Under the pieces are notes generated by a model. The model was given only the letters and a program-made list of their open reading frames with translations, did no database searches and was not told the DNA's origin. The position numbers and the translations under genes are program-made. Below are positions 17,118-24,548 of a DNA stretch of 25,046 nucleotides, piece after piece (the stretch's first letter is position 1; each line of letters begins with the position of its first letter). Source of the DNA: JAFAGX01 sp035623255. Lineage in GTDB: Bacteria > Acidobacteriota > Terriglobia > Terriglobales > Acidobacteriaceae. Where the stretch lies: NCBI GenBank assembly GCA_035623255.1, contig DASPTU010000102.1:1-25046 (forward strand). Reading direction: 5' to 3'.

Positions 17118-20100
17118 CTAGTCCCCCACCGCCGGTTCCTCGGTGGGATGCCGAAATCCGAACCCTTCAAACCTCTTTGCCAGACGGTCAAACCAGAGAT
17201 AAACGACCGGTGTCGTGTATAGGGTGAGCGCCTGGCTGAGGAGCAATCCGCCGACAATAGTGATTCCCAGAGGATGGCGTAGTTCTGATCCTGTGCCTCT
17301 ACCCAGCGCCAACGGCAAGCCGCCGAGCAGCGCCGCCATGGTGGTCATCATGATTGGTCGAAAACGTAGCAGGGAGGCCTGGAAAATCGCCTCCTCCGGC
17401 GGTTTGTGCTCGACGCGCTCCGCTTCCAGCGCGAAGTCGATCATCATGATGGCATTTTTCTTCACGATCCCGATCAGCAGGATGATACCGATGATGGCAA
17501 CTACTCCCAGGTCATTGCCCGTAATGAGTAGCGCCAGAATTGCTCCGACACCGGCGGAAGGGAGCGTCGAAAGAATCGTGATCGGATGAATATAGCTTTC
17601 ATAGAGCACGCCGAGAACGATATAGACCGTGATGATAGCTGCCACGATCAGCCAAGGCTCGCTCGAGAGCGAATTGCGGAAAGCGGCCGCGGTTCCTTGA
17701 AACGCCGTGTGCACGCTGGATGGCATGCCGATTTCCTTCTCCGCTTCATCAATTGCTTTGGTTGCGTCGCCCAGCGACTTTCCTGGAGCCAGGTTGAACG
17801 ACAAGGTCACGACCGGAAATTGCCCCTGATGGTTGACAGCGAGGGCGGTCGAAGAAGTGTGGATCTGAGTGAAGGCCGATAAAGGCACCTGCGTGCCAGA
17901 ATTCGATTTGACGTATAGGTCCTTGAACGATCCGGGGTTTTGTTGAAATTGCGGATCTACTTCGAGAATAACGTGGTATTGATTGAGTTGTGTGAAGATG
18001 GTCGAAACCTGGCGCTGTCCGAAGGCGTCGTAAAGAGTGTTGTCGATTTGTGCGGGGAGAATCCCCAGCCGCGATGCTGTATCACGATCGATCACAACGT
18101 CGGCTTGCAGCGCGCCAGTTTGGTCATCGCTTGCCACATCACGCAGCTCGGGGAGAGTGCGCAGCTTGTCCACCAGTTGTGACGCCAGTCGCGACAGCTC
18201 ACGTGCATCCGTATCCTCCATCGTGTATTGGAATTGGGTGCGGCTTACACGGTCCTCCACGGTAAGGTCTTGCACGGGTTGCATGTACAAAGTGATTCCC
18301 TGCACCTGAGCCAGTTTCGGCTGCAATCTGAGAATGATCTCCGAAGCGGTCGCCTTGCGCTCATCCCGAGGTTTGAGGTTGATCTGAATGCGGCCGGTGT
18401 TCGGAGTCAGGTTGGTTCCATCCAGTCCGATGAACGACGATAAGCTGGCCACGTCGGAATCCTGGAGGATGAGGCGCGCCAGCTCCTGTTGGTGTTCTGC
18501 CAATGAAGCGAATGAGATGCTCTGCGGAGCTTGCGAAACGCCGAGAATAACCCCTGTGTCTTGCACAGGAAAGAAGCCCTTCGGCACCACCACGTACAAG
18601 AACAATGTCAATACCAATGTGCCTACGGTTACCAGTAAGGTTGTGGTTTGATGTCTAAGAACAAACTTTAGCGTCCGACCATAGAACTCAATGACCCGGT
18701 TGTAGAAAGCTTCGGACGTTCGATAAAAGCGGGTCTGCTGCGACGGATCCGTGTGTTTGAGGAGCTTGGCGCACATCATTGGTGTCAAGGTCAGCGACAC
18801 CACAGCAGAAACCAAAATAGTCACGGCGAGGGTGACCGCAAACTCACGGAACAACCGTCCCACGATGTCACCCATGAATAGAAGTGGAATCAGCACTGCA
18901 ATCAGCGAAACTGTCAGCGAAACGATCGTGAAACCAATTTGCCCGGCCCCTTTTAATGCGGCGTCGAGCGGTGAATCCCCTTCCTCGAGGAACCGCGAGA
19001 TGTTTTCGATCATCACGATGGCGTCATCGACCACAAATCCGGTGGAAATGGTCAGGGCCATCAAGGTGAGATTGTTCAGGCTATAGCCCAGCAAATACAT
19101 CACGCCAAATGTGCCCACAATCGACAGCGGAACCGTGACGCTGGGGATAGTGGTAGCCGGAAGGTTGCGCAGAAAGAGGAAGATCACCATCACAACCAGG
19201 ACGATAGTCAGCATCAACTCGAACTGCACATCTTTCACCGAAGCGCGGATGGTCTCGGTTCGGTCGGTGAGAATGGAGACATTGACGGCTGCGGGTAATC
19301 CGGCCTGCAATTGGGGAAGCAGCTTCTTGATCCGGTCAACGACGCTGATAATATTTGCGCCCGGCTGGCGCTGGATATTCATGATGACGGCGGGATCAAG
19401 GTTCATCCACGCCGCCTGCATCACATTCTCAACTCCATCCGTGACGGTTGCCACATCGGAAAGCCGCACCGGAGATCCATTTCGATATGCAATGACTATC
19501 CCACGATACTGATCTCCGGAAAGCAGCTGATCATTGGCGCCAATCGTGAATGACTGTCGTGGGCCATTCAACGTTCCCTTCGCCTGGTCAACGTTGGCAG
19601 CTGCAAGCGCATTCCGTACGTCTTCAAGGCTCAGGTCGTATGCGGCGAGAGCGGTCGGGTTAGCCTGGATGCGAACTGCCGGCTTCTGGCCACCGCTGAT
19701 CGAAACCAATCCAACGCCAGTGACCTGGGAAATTTTTTGCGCCAGCGCGGTATCGGCAAGATCCTCGACCTTCGAGAGAGAGAGCGACTTCGAGGTCAGG
19801 GCCAACGTCAAGATCGGGGCATCGGCCGGGTTCACTTTGCTGTAAATCGGCGGATTGGGGAGATCCGTGGGCAGGTAGGTCTGCGACGCATTGATGGCCG
19901 CCTGTACCTGCTGTTCTTCCACATCTATGTTTTGGTCCAGCCCAAACTGCAGGGTAATCACCGAGCTGCCGAACGAGCTCGTTGAGGTCATTTGGGTAAG
20001 GCCGGGAACTTGCCCGAACTGCCGCTCGAGAGGCGCAGTAACCGACGATGCCATCACGTCCGGGTTGGCGCCGGGATAAAACGTCATGACCTGAATGGTT

Positions 20101-20228
20101 GGGTAGTCAACCTCGGGCAGGGCGGAAACCGGGAGCTGCCGATAAGCGACAATGCCCACCAGCATAATTGCGACCATCAGCAGCGCCGTAGCTACCGGCC
20201 GCAAGATGAAAATACGGGAAGGATTCAT
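17118..20228 (-). CDS. mdtB: RND efflux pump subunit, MdtB type
   Basis: A 1036-residue RND pump. Its opening, PSRIFILRPVATALLMVAI (residues 3-21), then LPVSALPEVDYPTIQV and NPDVMASSVTAPLERQFGQ, closely follows E. coli MdtB and differs from the second pump, so this is the B-type partner. D401 and D402 in STGFVVDDAIVMIENI form the TM4 proton relay, and the IVKKNAIMMIDFAL segment holds the TM10 lysine. FDGRAD-like porter-domain motifs such as GQKPAVRIQANP are in place. Its ATG overlaps the TGA of mdtA by four bases (ATGA), and mdtC follows after two bases, so all three are made together. In E. coli MdtBC the two subunits are not equivalent; whether both conduct protons here is unknown, although both relay pairs are intact. 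Confidence 0.93.
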   Translation of the reverse strand: MNPSRIFILRPVATALLMVAIMLVGIVAYRQLPVSALPEVDYPTIQVMTFYPGANPDVMASSVTAPLERQFGQVPGLTQMTSTSSFGSSVITLQFGLDQNIDVEEQQVQAAINASQTYLPTDLPNPPIYSKVNPADAPILTLALTSKSLSLSKVEDLADTALAQKISQVTGVGLVSISGGQKPAVRIQANPTALAAYDLSLEDVRNALAAANVDQAKGTLNGPRQSFTIGANDQLLSGDQYRGIVIAYRNGSPVRLSDVATVTDGVENVMQAAWMNLDPAVIMNIQRQPGANIISVVDRIKKLLPQLQAGLPAAVNVSILTDRTETIRASVKDVQFELMLTIVLVVMVIFLFLRNLPATTIPSVTVPLSIVGTFGVMYLLGYSLNNLTLMALTISTGFVVDDAIVMIENISRFLEEGDSPLDAALKGAGQIGFTIVSLTVSLIAVLIPLLFMGDIVGRLFREFAVTLAVTILVSAVVSLTLTPMMCAKLLKHTDPSQQTRFYRTSEAFYNRVIEFYGRTLKFVLRHQTTTLLVTVGTLVLTLFLYVVVPKGFFPVQDTGVILGVSQAPQSISFASLAEHQQELARLILQDSDVASLSSFIGLDGTNLTPNTGRIQINLKPRDERKATASEIILRLQPKLAQVQGITLYMQPVQDLTVEDRVSRTQFQYTMEDTDARELSRLASQLVDKLRTLPELRDVASDDQTGALQADVVIDRDTASRLGILPAQIDNTLYDAFGQRQVSTIFTQLNQYHVILEVDPQFQQNPGSFKDLYVKSNSGTQVPLSAFTQIHTSSTALAVNHQGQFPVVTLSFNLAPGKSLGDATKAIDEAEKEIGMPSSVHTAFQGTAAAFRNSLSSEPWLIVAAIITVYIVLGVLYESYIHPITILSTLPSAGVGAILALLITGNDLGVVAIIGIILLIGIVKKNAIMMIDFALEAERVEHKPPEEAIFQASLLRFRPIMMTTMAALLGGLPLALGRGTGSELRHPLGITIVGGLLLSQALTLYTTPVVYLWFDRLAKRFEGFGFRHPTEEPAVGD

Positions 20229-21514
20229 TTGCCCGAACTTCCTGGACTCGGTTGTTGCTGCGGAGCATTGCCTGGAGACGGCGCTCCCTGCGGTGTGGCC
20301 CCGGTTGGTGCCTGACTGGAACCTGCGGGGCGGTTTCGAACTTGGATTTCACTACCTTCTTGCAACTTGTCCTGACCGTCCGTAATGACGACATCGCCGG
20401 GGGCGATACCGGTCGCAATGGTGGCGACGTTGTCCTGAATAAACGAGATGGTCACCGGTTTGATTTCAGCCGTGTGATCGGGCTTTGCCGCGAAGACATA
20501 CGTGCCCTGCGGGCCTCGTTGAATAGCAGCAGCCGGAACCACTGTGCTGTTCTTGCGCACTTCCAGCAGTAAATGGACATTCACGAACTGATTCGGCCAG
20601 AGCGCATTCTCTTTGTTATCGAAAACCGCCTTCAGACGGCCAGTTCCTGTGCTCTGATCAATTTGGTTGTCGATAGTCAGCAACTTTCCCGTTGCCAGCC
20701 GGGTCTGATCATCGCGGCTATAGGCATCGACTTCAAGTGTGCTCTTGGCCAGATGCTGGGCGACGGTTGGAAGCTGGTCCTCAGGAAGCGTGAAGATCAC
20801 TGCGATCGGTTGCAGCTGGGTAATGACCAGCAGTGGGTTGGTATCGGTCGCGTGCACAATGTTGCCGGGATCCACCAGGCGCAGGCCCACGCGCCCACTG
20901 ATTGGCGAAGTGATATGGCAGTACGTAAGGTTCAGCTTGGCACTGTCGACCGCGGCCTGATCGGTGCGCACGGCGCCTTCTAGTTGATCCACGGTTGCGG
21001 CTTGTGTATCGACCTGCTGCTGCGACATGGCACCAGAGTTCTGCAACAATCCCTTGTACCGCTCGTAGTTCAGCTTTGCGTCACGCTGGGCCGCCTGATC
21101 CTTAAACAGCATAGCTTCCGCCTGCTCCAGGGCCACCTGATAAGGACGTGGATCGATGACGACCAAAAGGTCGCCCTGCTTTACGAATTGGCCCTCCTTG
21201 AAGTTGACCTGGGTTAGTTCGCCATCGACGCGAGTTTTGATGCTGTCCGTATAAAACGCCGAGACCGATCCCAACCCCGTGAGGTAATAGGGCATGTCGC
21301 GGCGCTCGGCAACAGACACAGATACCGGTACTGCCTGTATTACGTTGGCGCGAGCTGCCGACTTGGGGTCGCCGCCCGTGCAGCTGATCAGCATCAGGCA
21401 GAACACCAGCCCGGCGGGCAACAGAAACCACAATGACCATCCCGCCGATTTGTGAAATGCCTTGAGCTTCACTCCTGCTCGCCTCGTGGCTGGCACGCCG
21501 GGTTTAACGATCAT
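20225..21514 (-). CDS. mdtA: RND periplasmic adaptor (membrane fusion protein), lipoprotein, MdtA type
   Basis: A 429-residue adaptor linking the inner-membrane pumps to an outer-membrane channel. It carries a long basic n-region, a hydrophobic stretch (SLWFLLPAGLVFCLM) and a lipobox LISC with C45 as the probable lipidated residue. The lipoyl half-motif VNFKEGQFVKQGDLL is followed by a long alpha-hairpin (roughly ALEQAEAMLFKDQAAQ to DQAAVDSAKLNL), the second lipoyl half ITSPISGRVGLRLV, and beta-barrel and membrane-proximal domains (e.g. NQIDQSTGTGRLKAVF, PAAAIQRGPQGTYVF). The last ~30 residues are Pro/Gln/Ser-rich and probably disordered. I start it at ATG 21514, which has AGAGGAT five bases upstream; the TTG at 21547 would add eleven residues with no ribosome-binding site. 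First gene of the operon; its TGA overlaps the mdtB ATG. Confidence 0.92.
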   Translation of the reverse strand: MIVKPGVPATRRAGVKLKAFHKSAGWSLWFLLPAGLVFCLMLISCTGGDPKSAARANVIQAVPVSVSVAERRDMPYYLTGLGSVSAFYTDSIKTRVDGELTQVNFKEGQFVKQGDLLVVIDPRPYQVALEQAEAMLFKDQAAQRDAKLNYERYKGLLQNSGAMSQQQVDTQAATVDQLEGAVRTDQAAVDSAKLNLTYCHITSPISGRVGLRLVDPGNIVHATDTNPLLVITQLQPIAVIFTLPEDQLPTVAQHLAKSTLEVDAYSRDDQTRLATGKLLTIDNQIDQSTGTGRLKAVFDNKENALWPNQFVNVHLLLEVRKNSTVVPAAAIQRGPQGTYVFAAKPDHTAEIKPVTISFIQDNVATIATGIAPGDVVITDGQDKLQEGSEIQVRNRPAGSSQAPTGATPQGAPSPGNAPQQQPSPGSSGK

Positions 21515-21518
21515 GCAT

Positions 21519-21525
21519 ATCCTCT
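21519..21525 (-). promoter_or_regulatory. Ribosome-binding site deciding the mdtA start
   Basis: AGAGGAT on the minus strand, four bases (TATGC minus overlap) before the ATG at 21514. It argues against the TTG at 21547. Confidence 0.6.
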
Positions 21526-21761
21526 GTAAACAGTATGAATACGACAAAACAATGTTAAAAACTGCCTAATTGTTGGACGTGCGGTTCTCGAGGTCGGTTG
21601 CGGAACCTAGCTATTTTCTGCCGAAGACCGGTTTGTCGATCCCCTTAAGAATCAATCTTATTCCCAAATACCTCGATGGCCAAAGCCTTTACAAAGATTT
21701 ACCCGTCTTGACTGCTGTTTACTGGAAAATGGCGCCCAGCGAAGCGGCATCGAGCACGCTG

Positions 21762-21791
21762 CTGACAGAAGTGTTGACCGTCGCGTATATT
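21762..21791 (+). promoter_or_regulatory. Candidate promoter with near-leaderless start for the GNAT at 21803
   Basis: CTGACA (21762-21767) and TATATT (21786-21791) are 18 bases apart. Only 11 bases separate the -10 box from the ATG, so the transcript would start within a few bases of the start codon. No Shine-Dalgarno sequence precedes that ATG, which fits. Confidence 0.42.
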
Positions 21792-21802
21792 GTTCGATTT
21801 GC

Positions 21803-22720
21803 ATGATGGCGGAGGCGAAGTCCCGGCCGGTGGTTACCATTCGAGATCTTCGAACACTTGAAGATCTCAAGCAGGTAGAAGCAGTCGAGAGGGAAGTGTG
21901 GGCTCTTTCTGACAGTGACACCATGCCCCTGACTGTGGTCGTCGCGACCCGCGAAGCCGGCAGTATCTGGATGGGTGCTTTTGATGGCGCGAGGTTGGTC
22001 GGTTTTGCCTTTGGACTTCTTGGTCTGGAGGGGAATCGCCCGAACGTCCATTCGCACATGCTTGCTGTGCTGGAGCCGTATCGCGACCTCGATCTCGGCT
22101 ACAAACTCAAACTGGCTCAGCGCGAGCGGGTTTTGGCAATTCGCATTGGGGATATGCGGATTACTGAAATCACCTGGACTTTTGACCCCCTACAAAGCCG
22201 CAATGCCCACCTCAATTTCGCGAAGCTGGGTGTGATTTCAGACTCCTACAAGATTGACTTCTACGGTCCAGAGACCTCCAGCGTTTTGCACCAGAACGGC
22301 ACGGATCGGCTGTGGGTAAAGTGGCCAATCACCAGCCGCAGAGTCCAGAGCCGCATTCAGGGAAAAGACAATCGGTCAGACATGCTGGATACGCTTAAGA
22401 ACCTGTTGCCACTGGTTAGCTTCAATGGCGATGGACGTCCGCACCGAACCGATCTGGCGGATGCGGTTCAGCGCCAGCGTATTGCTGTCGAGGTCCCGAG
22501 CGACATTTTGTCAGTCGAGCAGAAAGATCCTGCCCTGGCTCACGAGTGGCGACTGGCAACCCGTTGGGCATTCACTGAATCTCTGAAGGCCGGATTCTTT
22601 GTCGCAGAATTCTGCCGCACGGTGCGAGGTCAGCAGGGTCCAGGTGTCTATCTTCTTGAAAAAGGCAAGCCGGAAGAATATGTGCCCGAACTTGTGGCCA
22701 ATGCACAAACGCGAACTTGA
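21803..22720 (+). CDS. GNAT superfamily protein, COG3375-like, with altered CoA loop
   Basis: A 305-residue protein. The N-terminal half is a GNAT fold: TIRDLRTLEDLKQVEAVERE (beta1-alpha1), a central strand GAFDGARLVGFAFGLLG, HSHMLAVLEPYR, and ITWTFDPLQSRNAHLNFAKLGV, which is characteristic of the uncharacterised COG3375 group. The usual acetyl-CoA loop (RxxGxG/A) is altered: after Y93-R94 it reads DLDLGYKLKLAQ, so the pyrophosphate loop keeps only one glycine (G99). The C-terminal ~130 residues (KDNRSDMLDTLKNLLPLV onward, VEVPSDI, EWRLATRWAF, VAEFCRTVRGQQGPGVYLL) form a second domain typical of this group. Biochemical function is not known to me. Two ATGs in tandem (21803, 21806) could start it. 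No Shine-Dalgarno sequence is present. Confidence 0.8.
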   Translation: MMAEAKSRPVVTIRDLRTLEDLKQVEAVEREVWALSDSDTMPLTVVVATREAGSIWMGAFDGARLVGFAFGLLGLEGNRPNVHSHMLAVLEPYRDLDLGYKLKLAQRERVLAIRIGDMRITEITWTFDPLQSRNAHLNFAKLGVISDSYKIDFYGPETSSVLHQNGTDRLWVKWPITSRRVQSRIQGKDNRSDMLDTLKNLLPLVSFNGDGRPHRTDLADAVQRQRIAVEVPSDILSVEQKDPALAHEWRLATRWAFTESLKAGFFVAEFCRTVRGQQGPGVYLLEKGKPEEYVPELVANAQTRT

Positions 22721-22775
22721 GTTCCGTCAACCGACTTGTACGACCGCCAGTTCTCCCGTCTAGTATCCTCTGAAC

Positions 22776-24410
22776 ATGGCTCCTCTGGTCGAACAGGAGG
22801 TTACTGAGGTAGACCGTCGTTCAATGAAGCGGTTGTCACTGGATCTGGCTGCAGGAATGATCGTGGCTTGTGGGTTCATCCTGCGGCTCAAATTGGCCTC
22901 CGCAACTTTCCTGAATGCCGATGAAGCCCTGCACTTCATGGCCGCAAACCAGCCTTCCTGGAAACTCACTTATCAAGCAAGTCTTACCATCTCGCATCCA
23001 CCTCTGCTGATTTTTCTGCTACACCTCTGGCGGTACCTGGGAACCAGCGAAGTCATTTTACGTTTGCCTTCGGTGCTGGCGGGAACAGTATTTTGCTGGG
23101 TGTTTTTCAAGTGGCTTGAGAATCTTTTTGGCAGGGAAGTTGGAGTTGTCGGAGTTATCTTCGCAGCCTTCTTGCCCCCTCTGATTGCGCTTTCCACTGA
23201 GGTGAGGCAGTACTCCTTGCTGCTGATGTTTGTGGTCTGCAGCATGTATTTCCTGGAGCGGGCGCTCGCCGAAGATTCCGCCCAAGAAATGCTGCTCTCT
23301 TCTATTTGCTTGTGGCTGGCGTTGCTCTGCCAGTATTCCGCCGTTCTGGTAGCGGGTTCGCTAGGCATATATGCACTCATAAGAATGTTGCGGCAACGTC
23401 CTGGCATCACAGTTGTCGGAACTTGGTTCTCAGGGCAAATTGTGGCCGTCGCTATCTGTTTGGTCCTCTACCGCACCTACATTTCGGCGTTCGGGTCCCG
23501 CGCCATGCATAGCTGGATGGACGTCTACCTCCACAATTCCTACTTCGATGGCAGCCGGCATAATGCGTTGCTATTTGTGGTCGCAAGAACCGCTTCCGTG
23601 TTTCAGTACATATTTGGTCAAAATGCCGTCGGCGACGTGATGTTTTTGATATTCCTAGCCGGCATTGTGAGTGTGCTGAAAAGCGGAAGACAATCGAATT
23701 CGACTCCAGTTTCAAGAGCGGACATCGCCACATTGCTTGTGTTGCCGTTCGCGATTAATTGCGCCCTGTCACTGGTCGACCTCTATCCTTATGGCGGAAC
23801 GCGGCATTGCGTCTTCCTGACCATCTTTGCCATCGCGGGAATCAGCTGCGCGATCTGCACGTTTACGAGGCGGCAGCTATGGAGGGGCGTTGCGGCTGTC
23901 GCCGTGATTATCGTTTTATGCCACGTTTCCCCGTCGCGGCGCTTGCCCTACATGGCCCCTGCGGATCAGCAAAAGAAGCACATGAATCAGGCATTGGATT
24001 TCTTACGGGAACACGTCGGCGCCAATGAACTCTTGTTTGTCGACAATCAAACCAGCCTTCTATTGGCTCACTATCTTTGCCAACAACGACCGTTTTTCAT
24101 TAACGAATGGGCGGAGGGCTTCAATACGTTGCAATGTGGAGGGCAGCACATCGTCGGCACGGATGGACGTGTCTTCACATTTACTGCTGCAAATTTCTTT
24201 TCCACCTGGAATGAAATGCTCAATGCCTACGCTCTAACACCGGGCGATTCAGTCTGGATTGTGCAGATGGGGTGGCGTTGGGAGGACCCCCTCGCCAGCG
24301 AACTGAAGGAACGATACTCTGATTTTCGCGACGTCCAGATACACTCGTTTGGGCATAACATCTACATCTTTCAGTTTCCCGTGAGTAGGGGGAGATCCCC
24401 AGGCCGCTAA
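22776..24410 (+). CDS. Glycosyltransferase family 39 (ArnT/PMT-like) membrane protein
   Basis: A 544-residue polytopic protein of the GT-C fold. After TM1 (residues ~23-38) the periplasmic loop has the catalytic-type acidic pair D49-E50 in LNADEALHF, then the ISHPPLLIFLLHLW block (H74-P75-P76) and SEVILRLPSVLAG, which are standard marks of GT39/PMT_2 proteins. VRQYSLLLMF and SICLWLALLCQYSAV are the following family helices; a soluble C-terminal part of ~150 residues begins near LDFLREHVGANELLF. Such enzymes move a sugar from a polyprenyl-phosphate donor to protein or lipid outside the inner membrane; acceptor and sugar are unknown. The ATG at 22776 has no ribosome-binding site, but TAGTAT lies nine bases upstream; Met17 (22824) is the alternative. 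It starts 55 bases after the GNAT gene. Confidence 0.86.
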   Translation: MAPLVEQEVTEVDRRSMKRLSLDLAAGMIVACGFILRLKLASATFLNADEALHFMAANQPSWKLTYQASLTISHPPLLIFLLHLWRYLGTSEVILRLPSVLAGTVFCWVFFKWLENLFGREVGVVGVIFAAFLPPLIALSTEVRQYSLLLMFVVCSMYFLERALAEDSAQEMLLSSICLWLALLCQYSAVLVAGSLGIYALIRMLRQRPGITVVGTWFSGQIVAVAICLVLYRTYISAFGSRAMHSWMDVYLHNSYFDGSRHNALLFVVARTASVFQYIFGQNAVGDVMFLIFLAGIVSVLKSGRQSNSTPVSRADIATLLVLPFAINCALSLVDLYPYGGTRHCVFLTIFAIAGISCAICTFTRRQLWRGVAAVAVIIVLCHVSPSRRLPYMAPADQQKKHMNQALDFLREHVGANELLFVDNQTSLLLAHYLCQQRPFFINEWAEGFNTLQCGGQHIVGTDGRVFTFTAANFFSTWNEMLNAYALTPGDSVWIVQMGWRWEDPLASELKERYSDFRDVQIHSFGHNIYIFQFPVSRGRSPGR

Positions 24411-24438
24411 TCCCCGCGCAGCGGCTCCTTGCGATGTT

Positions 24439-24478
24439 GCCATAAAGCATTCTTATCAGTGCCATAACAACATTCTTA
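24439..24478 (+). repeat. Two-copy imperfect direct repeat between the GT39 and GNAT genes
   Basis: GCCATAA followed by two bases and CATTCTTA (24439-24455), then GCCATAA followed by three bases and CATTCTTA (24461-24478), i.e. 22-23 base spacing, about two helical turns. Both copies lie in the gap upstream of the last gene, so a regulator site is possible, but two copies could also be a chance duplication. Confidence 0.45.
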
Positions 24479-24548
24479 ATGCCAGTCCGTCGGCGGACAA
24501 TCTATCTTGAAGCCAGAGTACTCGGACGAAAGCTCGGATTCAGAACAG

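Larger units (their letters stand above)
21515..21802. other. Divergent intergenic region between mdtA and the COG3375-like GNAT
   Basis: About 288 bases with no credible gene. It holds a palindrome GTATGAATAC at 21533-21542, close to the mdtA start and a possible operator, and a promoter-like pair for the GNAT gene at 21762-21791. The short open frame at 21570-21806 has no coding character or ribosome-binding site. Confidence 0.5.

Noticed and set aside
14005..20228. Long similarity between the two RND genes as a recent tandem duplication
   Set aside because: They share family motifs, but each matches its own class (MdtC or MdtB) at many positions, so this is an old paralogous pair.
24403..24425. 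GCCGCT/AGCGGC hairpin over the GT39 stop codon
   Set aside because: Only six pairs with an 11-base loop and no U-tract; not distinguishable from chance in this GC-rich sequence.
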